Of a stretch of DNA of 64,000 nt, positions 24,034 to 31,818 are shown piece by piece. Numbering within the stretch: the stretch's first letter is position 1; every line of letters begins with the position of its first letter. The stretch spans positions 124,001-188,000 of the forward strand of contig NZ_LXSQ01000023.1 in the NCBI RefSeq assembly GCF_001648475.1, in the 5' to 3' direction. Below the pieces are notes generated by a model that saw nothing but the letters and a program-made list of their open reading frames with translations, made no database searches and was not told where the DNA came from. The translations under genes and the position numbers were made by a program. Source of the stretch: Eikenella halliae (lineage in GTDB: Bacteria; Pseudomonadota; Gammaproteobacteria; Burkholderiales; Neisseriaceae).

Positions 24034-24080
24034 ATTTTCAGGTAGCCTTTCCAAAGCGGGAGGCTACCTGAAAATTTTTG
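24034..24080 (+). terminator. DUS-pair terminator with T tail
   Basis: TTTTCAGGTAGCCTTT, then AGGCTACCTGAAAATTTTTG, 13 bp after the hemJ stop codon. Confidence 0.85.
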
Positions 24081-24518
24081 TTATGACGGCAGGTGATGCC
24101 CATTGCGGTTGCAGGCAACTTTTTTGATGGGCAGGGCGGGGAAGGGCGCTTTGGTTTCAGGTAGCCTTGCAGGCTGATGGCCGAAATGCTGCGTGCCCCG
24201 CCTTGCCGTATGTGCATACTGCCCGCAGCCAGCCGCGTTACCCGGTTTTCGTTCATCCGCTATTCGGATTGGATAAAAGGCTACCTGAAAAAGGCAGCCT
24301 TCTTCATTTTTCAGGTAGCCCTGTGTTTTGAAGCTGCCCGAACCCTCTCCCAAGCTTTCCCTTGGCTGCCGGTCAGCCCTCTCGCCCTTATAACAGCATA
24401 CAAAACAATATGTTGCACCACATATAATTTTTCCTTCTATCTAATGGCGAAATCAGTCTTTCCGTTCCCCCCGCCGCTTCGCCTATGATAGGCGCACGGT
24501 TTTAGAGTGAGAACGGAA
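24081..24518. other. Gap upstream of the cys cluster
   Basis: It holds one DUS near 24158 and an inverted DUS pair at 24275-24322, then an AT-rich stretch (24390-24450) with TATAAT at 24423-24428 that is the best candidate promoter for cysG. No credible gene is visible. Confidence 0.5.
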
Positions 24519-25967
24519 ATGGACTACTTCCCCCTGTTTGCCGATTTGAAAGGCCGCCCCGTGCTGGTGGTGGGCGCGGGTCATGTGGCTTTGCGCAAAA
24601 TCCGCCTGCTGCTGCGCTGCGGCGCGGTTGTCCGCATTGCGGCGGGCCGGCTGCATCCGAAAGTGGCCGCGCTGCACGGCGCGGGCAGGGTGGAGTGGGC
24701 GGCGCGCGCGTTCTCGCCCGAACTGCTCGACACGGCCTTCCTCGCCGTGGCCGCCACCGACGATTCCGATTTGAACGAGCGGGTGTTCCAAGCCGCGCAG
24801 AGCCGCCGCCTGCTGGTGAACACGGTGGACGACCCCGCCCGCTGCAACTTCATCTTCCCCTCGATTATCGACCGCAACCCCATCCAAATCGCCATTTCCA
24901 GCGGCGGCAAGGCACCGGTGCTGGCGCGGCTGCTGCGCGAGAGGCTGGAAGCCCTGCTGCCGCAGGGTTTGGGCGTGATGGCGCAGATTGCCGGGCAATG
25001 GCGCGGCCGCGTGAAGGCGCGGCTCGGCAGCACGACGCAGCGCCGCCGCTTCTGGGAAAGGCTGTTTGTTTCCGCCGCCTTCCGGCGTTTGGCGGAAAGC
25101 CGACGCAGCCGCGAGGCCGGGCAGCTGGTGTGGCGGTATTTGGCCGGGGAGCAGCCGCAAAGCGGCGAAGTGGCGCTGGTGGGCGCGGGGCCGGGCGATG
25201 CCGGGCTGCTCACGCTCAAAGGCCTGCAGCGCATTCAGGAAGCCGACGTGGTGCTGTACGACGCGCTGGTGTCGGATGCGGTGCTGGATTTGGTGCGGCG
25301 CGATGCCGACAAAATCTGCGTGGGCAAGCGCGCCGGCGGCAGCAGCGTGCCGCAGGAGGAAACCAACCGCCTGCTGGTGCGCCATGCCCGCGCGGGCAAA
25401 CGCGTGGTGCGGCTCAAGGGCGGCGACCCGTTCGTGTTCGGGCGCGGCGGCGAGGAATTGGAAGCCTTGCGCGAAGCGGGCATTCCGTTTGAAGTGGTGC
25501 CCGGCATCACCGCCGCACTGGGCGCCGCCGCCTACGCCGGCATCCCGCTCACCCACCGCGACCACGCGCACGGCGCGATGTTCATCACCGGCCACCGCAA
25601 AATCGACGCCGAAGTGCCCGACTGGCCCGCCCTGGCGCAAAACCGGCAAACGCTGGTGGTGTATATGGGCACGATTAAGGCCGCCGAACTTTCGCGCGAG
25701 CTGATTGCGCACGGCCGCGCCGCCTCCACGCCCGCCGCCGTCATCAGCTGCGGCACGCTGCCGCATCAGCAGGTGTTTTCCGGCAGCCTGGCCGAACTGC
25801 CCGAATTGGCCGCGCAAGCCGCCCAGCCCGCCCTGCTGGTGATTGGCGAAACCGTGGCGCTGCGGCAGGATTTGGCCTGGTTCGGCGGGCAGCCCGACCG
25901 GCAAGACGAACAGGGCTGCCGCTATGTGCAGCCGCAGCCCGCCGCAGCGGCCGGGCAGGCGGCGTGA
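24519..25967 (+). CDS. cysG: Siroheme synthase CysG (trifunctional)
   Basis: 482 residues from the ATG at 24519; a GTG at 24507 is the alternative. The N-terminal CysG-B domain (VLVVGAGHVALRKIRLLL, NTVDDPARCNFIFPS) is precorrin-2 dehydrogenase/ferrochelatase. The C-terminal CysG-A domain (VGAGPGDAGLLTLKGL, RLKGGDPFVFGRGGEE, VPGITAALGAAAYAGIPLTHR) is the SAM-dependent uroporphyrinogen-III methyltransferase. It makes the siroheme needed by CysI at the end of the cluster. cysH follows after 11 bp, so the two are probably translationally linked. Confidence 0.95.
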   Translation: MDYFPLFADLKGRPVLVVGAGHVALRKIRLLLRCGAVVRIAAGRLHPKVAALHGAGRVEWAARAFSPELLDTAFLAVAATDDSDLNERVFQAAQSRRLLVNTVDDPARCNFIFPSIIDRNPIQIAISSGGKAPVLARLLRERLEALLPQGLGVMAQIAGQWRGRVKARLGSTTQRRRFWERLFVSAAFRRLAESRRSREAGQLVWRYLAGEQPQSGEVALVGAGPGDAGLLTLKGLQRIQEADVVLYDALVSDAVLDLVRRDADKICVGKRAGGSSVPQEETNRLLVRHARAGKRVVRLKGGDPFVFGRGGEELEALREAGIPFEVVPGITAALGAAAYAGIPLTHRDHAHGAMFITGHRKIDAEVPDWPALAQNRQTLVVYMGTIKAAELSRELIAHGRAASTPAAVISCGTLPHQQVFSGSLAELPELAAQAAQPALLVIGETVALRQDLAWFGGQPDRQDEQGCRYVQPQPAAAAGQAA

Positions 25968-25978
25968 GGGGGAATGCC

Positions 25979-26758
25979 GTGAATATCCGAGAAATCCCGG
26001 TTGTCCGCGAAGAAACCGCTTCCGCCGTATCCTTCCGCCCCAAGCTGTGGCAGATTCCCCGCCCCATTTCCGCCGTGTACCAAAGGCTACCTGAAAAAAC
26101 CGCCGCGCTGCGCCGCCGCCTGCTGGAAATCTACCGCCGCCACAGCCGCGTGAAGCTGGCCAGCAGCCTGGCGGTGGAAGACATGCTGATTACCGACCTG
26201 CTGGCGCAACAAGGCCTGCGCGTGGAAGTGTTCATGCTGCAAACCGGCCGCCTCAACGCCGAAACCCTTGATTTGGCCGACGAAGTGCGCCGCCGCTACC
26301 CCGCACTCGACTTTCGCCTCTACTACCCCGAAGAAAAAGCGGTGGAAGAATACGTGCAAACCCACGGCCTGAACGCCTTCTACGACAGCGTGGAGTTGCG
26401 CAAGCGCTGCTGCCACATCCGCAAAGTCGAGCCGCTCAACCGCGCCCTGGCCGATGCCGACGCCTGGCTCACCGGCCAGCGTCGCGGGCAGTCGGTAACT
26501 CGCAGCGAACTCGCCCTGGCCGAACACGACAACGCGCGCGGCATCGCCAAATACAACCCGATTTTCGACTGGAGCGAACAGGAAGTGTGGGCCTACACCC
26601 TGCAGCAGCGCCTGCCCTTCAACGAACTCTACCGCCAAGGCTACCCCAGCATCGGCTGCGAACCCTGCACCATGCCCGTGAAGGAAGGCGAAGACATCCG
26701 CTCCGGCCGCTGGTGGTGGGAAAGCCGCGACAGCAAAGAATGCGGCCTGCACAAATAG
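25979..26758 (+). CDS. cysH: Assimilatory adenylyl-sulfate reductase, CysH family
   Basis: 259 residues from the GTG at 25979, chosen for the AGGGGGA site 7 bp upstream. The PP-loop region is KLASSLAVEDMLITDLL. KRCCHIRKVEPL and IGCEPCTMPV supply the two Cys pairs that bind a [4Fe-4S] cluster, which marks the APS-reducing branch of the family. The catalytic Cys is in the C-terminal ECGLHK. It reduces APS to sulfite with thioredoxin. This fits the absence of an APS kinase (cysC) here. A DUS in the N-terminal region is read as QRLPEKT. Confidence 0.94.
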   Translation: MNIREIPVVREETASAVSFRPKLWQIPRPISAVYQRLPEKTAALRRRLLEIYRRHSRVKLASSLAVEDMLITDLLAQQGLRVEVFMLQTGRLNAETLDLADEVRRRYPALDFRLYYPEEKAVEEYVQTHGLNAFYDSVELRKRCCHIRKVEPLNRALADADAWLTGQRRGQSVTRSELALAEHDNARGIAKYNPIFDWSEQEVWAYTLQQRLPFNELYRQGYPSIGCEPCTMPVKEGEDIRSGRWWWESRDSKECGLHK

Positions 26759-26768
26759 CCGCCGCAAC

Positions 26769-26862
26769 ACAAAAGGCTACCTGAAAAAACGTAAGGGACT
26801 CTTCAGCCCGCCGCAAGCCCGATATTTTCAGGTAGCCCCAGCCCGCCACGGGCTACCTGAAA
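26769..26862. repeat. DUS cluster between cysH and cysD
   Basis: AAAAGGCTACCTGAAAAAA at 26771, then TTTTCAGGTAGCCCC at 26825 and GGGGCTACCTGAAA-like at 26849. The last two form a hairpin over AGCCCGCCACGG. Confidence 0.75.
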
Positions 26863-26901
26863 CCGCAACCCGAACAACCAACCCGACACAGAAAGCCCGC
26901 C

Positions 26902-27822
26902 ATGAGCGCCACTCTGCAAAACGACCACCTCGACTGGCTCGAAGCCGAATCCGTCCACATCATCCGCGAAGTGCTGGCCGAATGCCGCAACCCCGCCATC
27001 CTGTTTTCCGGCGGCAAAGACTCCGTCGTCCTGCTCGCCCTTGCCCGCAAAGCCTTCGCCGTGCCCGGGCGGAGCATCCCGCTGCCCTTCCCGCTGGTGC
27101 ACATCGACACCGGCCACAACTACCCCGAAGTCATCGCCTTCCGCGACCAAACCGCCCGGGAATCCGGCGCGCGGCTCATCGTGGGCAGCGTGGAAGACTC
27201 CATCGCCAAAGGCACGGTGGTACTGCGGCGCGAAACCGACTCCCGCAACGCCGCCCAAGCCGTCACCCTGCTCGAAACCATCGAAGAACACGGCTTCGGC
27301 GCACTGATGGGCGGCGCGCGGCGCGACGAAGAAAAAGCCCGCGCCAAAGAGCGCATCTTCTCCTTCCGCGACGAATTCGGCCAATGGAACCCCAAAGACC
27401 AGCGCCCCGAACTCTGGTCGCTCTACAACGCCCGCCTGCACCCCGGCGAAAACCTGCGCGTATTCCCCATATCCAACTGGACCGAACTCGACATCTGGCA
27501 ATACATCGAACGCGAAAAGCTCGCCCTGCCGCCGATCTACTACGCCCACCGCCGCCAAGTGGTGCGCCGCAACGGCCTCTTAGTGCCCGTAACCGAGCTC
27601 ACCCCGCCGCGCGAAGGCGAACAGATAGAAGAACTGTCCGTGCGCTTCCGCACCGTGGGCGACATCTCCTGCACCTGCCCCGTGGCCAGCAGCGCCGCCA
27701 CCCCCGCCGAAATCATCGCCGAAACCGCCCTGGCCGACATCTCCGAGCGCAGCGCCACCCGCATGGACGACCAAGTGAGCGAAGCCGCCATGGAGCAGCG
27801 CAAGAAACAAGGCTATTTCTAG
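26902..27822 (+). CDS. cysD: Sulfate adenylyltransferase subunit 2
   Basis: A 306-residue PP-loop ATP pyrophosphatase that forms APS from sulfate and ATP, driven by the GTPase CysN. The motif is ILFSGGKDSVVLLALARKAF, with HIDTGHNYPEVIAFRD and MGGARRDEEKARAKERIFSFR. The C-terminus TRMDDQVSEAAMEQRKKQGYF is typical. The leader before the ATG (26864-26901) is a close match to the cysN leader, pointing to a duplicated non-coding segment. cysN follows after 119 bp. Confidence 0.95.
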   Translation: MSATLQNDHLDWLEAESVHIIREVLAECRNPAILFSGGKDSVVLLALARKAFAVPGRSIPLPFPLVHIDTGHNYPEVIAFRDQTARESGARLIVGSVEDSIAKGTVVLRRETDSRNAAQAVTLLETIEEHGFGALMGGARRDEEKARAKERIFSFRDEFGQWNPKDQRPELWSLYNARLHPGENLRVFPISNWTELDIWQYIEREKLALPPIYYAHRRQVVRRNGLLVPVTELTPPREGEQIEELSVRFRTVGDISCTCPVASSAATPAEIIAETALADISERSATRMDDQVSEAAMEQRKKQGYF

Positions 27823-27826
27823 CCCG

Positions 27827-27870
27827 AAGGCTACCTGAAAAAGCCCCGCACCGTTTTTTAGGTAGCCTAA
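27827..27870. terminator. Degenerate DUS pair after cysD
   Basis: AAGGCTACCTGAAAAA and TTTTTTAGGTAGCCT; one base of the second copy is changed (TAGG for CAGG). Confidence 0.6.
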
Positions 27871-27895
27871 AAAGCCGCAAGGCAGGCCGCCGCCC

Positions 27896-27908
27896 AGGTC
27901 GTCTGAAA
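27896..27908 (+). repeat. Foreign-dialect DUS: AGGTCGTCTGAAA
   Basis: A single 13-mer in the cysN leader that differs from the local dialect at three positions. From memory it matches the Neisseria mucosa dialect. Confidence 0.75.
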
Positions 27909-27941
27909 CCCGAACAACCCACCCAAAGAAAGCCCGACATC

Positions 27942-29270
27942 ATGACCAGCCCCCACCGCCAAGCCCCCCTGCGCTTCATCACCGCCGGCAGCGTGGACGA
28001 CGGCAAATCCACCCTCATCGGCCGCCTGCTCTACGACAGCAAAGCCCTGCTCGGCGACCAGGTGCGCCGCCTCGAAAGCAGCCGCAGCCAAGGCGCGATC
28101 GACTTCTCCGCCCTTACTGACGGCCTCGAAGCCGAACGCGAACAAGGCATCACCATCGACGTGGCCTACCGCTACTTCGCCACCGCCCACCGCAAATTCA
28201 TCATCGCCGACACCCCCGGCCACGAACAATACACCCGCAACATGGTCACCGGTGCCTCCACCGCCCACGCCGCCGTATTGCTCATCGACGCCGCCCAGCT
28301 CGATTTTTCCCAACAACCGCTGCAACTGCTGCCGCAAACCAAGCGCCACTCCGCCATCCTGCGCCACCTGCGCTGCCCGCACATCATCGTGGCCGTCAAC
28401 AAAATGGACTTGCTCGGCTTCAGCCAAGAAAAATTCAACGTCGTTGCTGCCGCCTACCGCGAACTGGCCGACACCCTCGGCCTGCCCGAAACCCGCTTCA
28501 TCCCCATCTCCGCCCTCAACGGCGACAACATCGTGCACGAAAGCGCCCACACCCCGTGGTACCGAGGCGGCTCGCTGCTGCAAGTGCTGGAAAGCCTGCC
28601 CGCAGGCGAAGGCGTGTCCGAAGCGCCGCAAGACTTCCACTTCCCCGTACAGCTCGTACAGCGCGCCGACGGCAGCAAACAAGACGACTTCCGCGGCTAC
28701 CAAGGCCGCATCGAAGCCGGCAGCGTGCGCGTGGGCGACAAAATCCGCATCGAACCCGCCGGGCTCGAAAGCAGCGTGCGCGGCATCATCGGCCTCAAAG
28801 GCAGCGTGGATCAGGCAACCGCAGGCGAACCCGCCACCCTCCTCCTCGCCGACGACATCGACATCTCGCGCGGCGACACCATCCTCTCCGCCGCCAGCCC
28901 GCTTGAGCCGCAACGCCGCCTTGCCGCCACCCTGTGCTGGTTCGACAGCCGCCCGCTCAACCCTGCCCGCAAATACCTGCTCAAACACACCACCCGTACC
29001 GTGCCCGCCAAAATCGCCGCCGTACGCCGCGTGTGGGACGTGCACACCCTCAGCCACTCCGCCGGGCGCAACACGCTGGAAATGAACGACCTGGGCGAAG
29101 TCGAGCTCACGCTGGCACAACCCCTCGTCTGCACCTCCTACGCTGCCAACCCCGCCACCGGCGCCTTCATCCTGATAGACGAAGCCACCAACCACACCGC
29201 CGCCGCCGGCATGATACTGGCCGACGCAGAAGCGGCAGGCGAAACACAGCAGGCAGAACAGGCTACCTGA
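27942..29270 (+). CDS. cysN: Sulfate adenylyltransferase subunit 1 (GTPase CysN)
   Basis: 442 residues from the ATG at 27942 (MTSPHRQAPLRF). The frame happens to be open for another 960 bp upstream through cysD, but that part is overprinted. GTPase motifs are GSVDDGKSTLIGRLL (G1), DTPGHEQYTRNMVTGAS (G3) and NKMDL (G4), followed by EF-Tu-like beta barrels. It has no fused CysC kinase domain. It powers APS formation by CysD. The C-terminus A-T-stop comes from a DUS read CAG GCT ACC TGA. Confidence 0.95.
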   Translation: MTSPHRQAPLRFITAGSVDDGKSTLIGRLLYDSKALLGDQVRRLESSRSQGAIDFSALTDGLEAEREQGITIDVAYRYFATAHRKFIIADTPGHEQYTRNMVTGASTAHAAVLLIDAAQLDFSQQPLQLLPQTKRHSAILRHLRCPHIIVAVNKMDLLGFSQEKFNVVAAAYRELADTLGLPETRFIPISALNGDNIVHESAHTPWYRGGSLLQVLESLPAGEGVSEAPQDFHFPVQLVQRADGSKQDDFRGYQGRIEAGSVRVGDKIRIEPAGLESSVRGIIGLKGSVDQATAGEPATLLLADDIDISRGDTILSAASPLEPQRRLAATLCWFDSRPLNPARKYLLKHTTRTVPAKIAAVRRVWDVHTLSHSAGRNTLEMNDLGEVELTLAQPLVCTSYAANPATGAFILIDEATNHTAAAGMILADAEAAGETQQAEQAT

Positions 29271-29640
29271 AAACCCGACGGCCAACTTCAGGTAGCCCGC
29301 CGATCGGACATAAATGCCGAACAGAACAAACAAAGGCCGTCTGAAACCGCTGCCTTTTCCGTGAGAGAAGGCTACCTGAAACCCATCCCCCTCTCCCGCG
29401 GGAGAGGGCAGCAGGCCGCAAGGTCTGCATAAACCCCGAGAGCTACCTGAAACCTTAAAGGCAACCCGCAGTACGCAAGACGGGCTACCTGAAAACCTGA
29501 CAACCAAATTTCAGGTAGCCCGCAGCAAGATTAGCAAGAGCAAGAGTAGGTTGGGTTAGGCTGCAAGCCGTAACCCAACAATCTGCCCCTTAATTTTCAG
29601 GTAGCCCCAGCCCATAACAAACCATCCCAAGGAACCCGCC
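29271..29640. other. Repeat-rich spacer between cysN and cysJ
   Basis: It holds several Eikenella-type DUS copies, one AGGCCGTCTGAAA (29334-29346, the Neisseria AG-dialect from memory), a CCCTCTCCCGCGGGAGAGGG palindrome near 29390 (similar to one near 36985), and a hairpin GTTGGGTTAGGC...GTAACCCAAC at 29549-29579. No gene seen. Confidence 0.7.
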
Positions 29641-31425
29641 ATGAACCCGCTTCCCCCCGAACTCGCCGCCCAAATCGCCGCGCTTAACCCCCTGCAGCTG
29701 GCCTGGCTCTCCGGCTACTGCTGGTCGCAGGCCGGCGGGCAGGCCGGGCAGCCCGGCATCGGTACGCCTGCCGCCGCCCCCGCTTCGGCCGTCCCCGCCG
29801 CCGAACCCCTGCGCGTGGCCGTGATTTCCGCCTCGCAAACCGGCAACGCCCGCAAAGTGGCCGCAGAGCTGCAGCAGAGGCTCGCCGCCGCCGGCGTGAA
29901 CGCCGCCCACACCGCCGCCGCCGACTACAAGCCCAAAAACATCGCGGGCGAACAACTCGTGCTGCTCGTTACCTCCACCCAGGGCGAGGGTGAGCCGCCC
30001 GAAGAAGCGCTCAGCCTCTACAAACTGCTCAGCGGCAAAAAAGCCCCCAAGCTTTCCGGCCTCAAATTCGCCGTGCTCGGTCTGGGCGACTCCAGCTACC
30101 CCATGTTCTGCGGCGCGGGCAAAAGTTTCGACGAACTGTTAGCCAAACTCGGCGGCGAACGCCTGCTGGAGCGGCAGGACTGCGACTTGGAATACCAGGC
30201 CGAAGCCGCCGCCTGGCTGGACAAAATCGTGCCGCTGGTGGGCAGCCTGGCCGCCGCGCCCGCCGCAGCCGCAACCGTTACGGGCAACGCTTCGGTCAGC
30301 CCCGCCGCCGCGCCCGCATCCGCCTACAACAAAGCCAACCCCTTCCCCGCCACCCTGCTCGCCCGCCAGAAAATCACCGGCCGCGATTCGGAAAAAGACG
30401 TGCGCCACATCGAAATCGACCTCTCCGGCTCCGGCCTGCAATACCGCGCGGGCGACGCGCTGGGCGTATGGTTTGAAAACGACCCCGCCGTCGTGGACGA
30501 AATCCTCGCCGCCGTCTCGCTCAAGGGCGACGAGCCGGTGAACGCGGGCGGACAGGGCAAAACCGTGCGCGAAGCCCTGCTGCACGACTGGGAAATCGGC
30601 CTGAACACCCCGCAGTTCGTGCAGGGCTACGCCGAAATCTCCGGCAACCCCGAGTTGAAGCAGGCCGCCGCCGACGCTTCCGCCTACGCCGCCGCCAACC
30701 CGATTGCCGGCATCGTGTCGCAATACCCCGCCGCGCTCACCGCCGAGCAGCTCGCCGGCCTGCTGCGCCCGCTCGCCCCGCGCCTCTATTCCATCTCCTC
30801 CGCGCCCGAAGAAGTGGGCGAGGAAGTGCACCTCACTGTGGGCGTGCTGCGCTACGAACACAACGGCATCCCCCGCACCGGCGCCGCCTCCGGCTTTCTG
30901 GGCGGGCGGCTGGAAGAAGAAGGCAGCGTACGCGTGTTCGTGGAAGAAAACCCCCGCTTCAGGCTACCTGAAAACCCTGACACGCCCGTAATCATGATCG
31001 GCGCGGGCACCGGCGTCGCCCCCTTCCGCGCCTTCATGCAGCAGCGCGCCGCCAACGGCGACAGTGGCAAAAACTGGCTGATTTTCGGCAACCAGCACTT
31101 CACCCAAGACTTCCTCTACCAAACCGAATGGCAGGGCTGGGCGAAAGACGGCCTGCTCAACAAATACGACTTCGCCTGGTCGCGCGATCAGGAAGAGAAA
31201 GTCTACGTGCAGCACAAAATCCGCGAAGAAGCCGCCGAACTATGGCAGTGGCTGCAGCAGGGCGCGCACATCTACGTGTGCGGCGACGCCTCGCGCATGG
31301 CCAAAGACGTGGAACAGGCCCTGCTCGACACCATCGCCGAACAAGGCGGCCTGAGCGCCGACGACGCAGACGAATACCTCGACAACCTGCGCCAGGAAGG
31401 CCGCTACCAGCGCGACGTATATTGA
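29641..31425 (+). CDS. cysJ: NADPH-sulfite reductase flavoprotein alpha subunit
   Basis: A 594-residue diflavin reductase. It starts with an FMN flavodoxin domain (ISASQTGNARKVAAEL, VTSTQGEGEPPEEALSLYKLL), then a Pro/Ala-rich linker (about 200-230), a connecting/FAD domain with RLYSISSAPEEVGEEVHLTV, and an NADPH domain (MIGAGTGVAPFRAFMQQR, YVCGDASRMAKDVEQAL). It ends in RYQRDVY, the usual CysJ C-terminus. It passes electrons to CysI. A DUS is read in frame as FRLPENPDTP at 30957-30985. Confidence 0.95.
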   Translation: MNPLPPELAAQIAALNPLQLAWLSGYCWSQAGGQAGQPGIGTPAAAPASAVPAAEPLRVAVISASQTGNARKVAAELQQRLAAAGVNAAHTAAADYKPKNIAGEQLVLLVTSTQGEGEPPEEALSLYKLLSGKKAPKLSGLKFAVLGLGDSSYPMFCGAGKSFDELLAKLGGERLLERQDCDLEYQAEAAAWLDKIVPLVGSLAAAPAAAATVTGNASVSPAAAPASAYNKANPFPATLLARQKITGRDSEKDVRHIEIDLSGSGLQYRAGDALGVWFENDPAVVDEILAAVSLKGDEPVNAGGQGKTVREALLHDWEIGLNTPQFVQGYAEISGNPELKQAAADASAYAAANPIAGIVSQYPAALTAEQLAGLLRPLAPRLYSISSAPEEVGEEVHLTVGVLRYEHNGIPRTGAASGFLGGRLEEEGSVRVFVEENPRFRLPENPDTPVIMIGAGTGVAPFRAFMQQRAANGDSGKNWLIFGNQHFTQDFLYQTEWQGWAKDGLLNKYDFAWSRDQEEKVYVQHKIREEAAELWQWLQQGAHIYVCGDASRMAKDVEQALLDTIAEQGGLSADDADEYLDNLRQEGRYQRDVY

Positions 31426-31442
31426 AAACAGCGGCTGTTTTT
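31425..31442 (+). terminator. Short hairpin after cysJ
   Basis: AAAACAGC-G-GCTGTTTTT, overlapping the cysJ stop region, followed by a DUS. The arms nearly abut, so folding efficiency is uncertain. Confidence 0.5.
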
Positions 31443-31818
31443 CAGGTAGCCCCGTCAGGCAAACAAAAGGCTGCCTGAAAATCAAAAAACCATTTTCAGA
31501 CGGCCTTCCCCAAGGCGGCCAAGCTGCAAGCAGGAAAGGCTACCTGAAAAATTATTTGCCATGTTATTCAACTAATTGCTTCAGCGGCGGATTGAATGTC
31601 CGTATCCGGCAAATCCGCCGCCCCAAATGTCGGTTTCGAGAATCCGGCCTGACGGTTTTCAGGTAGCCCGATTAGGAAACGGCAGTAGGACGGATACCCG
31701 TATCCGACAAGCAAAGGCAAGTTCAGCAGCCCCAAGCAGGAAACGGAAAGGCTACCTGAAAACGGGAAACCGCCTTTCAAGCAGCCCCAAAACAACCCAA
31801 ACCCAAAGGAACCCAAGC
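31443..31818. other. Spacer between cysJ and cysI with mixed DUS dialects
   Basis: Contains AGGCTGCCTGAAA (31468-31480), TTTCAGACGGCCT (31494-31506, the reverse of a Neisseria-type DUS) and several Eikenella-type copies. The frame of cysI is open through most of it, but the CysI start is clear at 31819. Confidence 0.7.

Noticed and set aside
26982..27941. Very long open frame upstream of cysN, overlapping cysD in another frame
   Set aside because: The GC-rich cys genes leave other frames free of stop codons. The upstream part is Arg/Pro-rich nonsense, and CysN homology begins exactly at 27942.
27867..29507. 546-codon frame antisense to cysN
   Set aside because: A Gly/Val/Ala-rich shadow of the GC-rich gene on the other strand, with no ribosome-binding site, domain or conserved motif.
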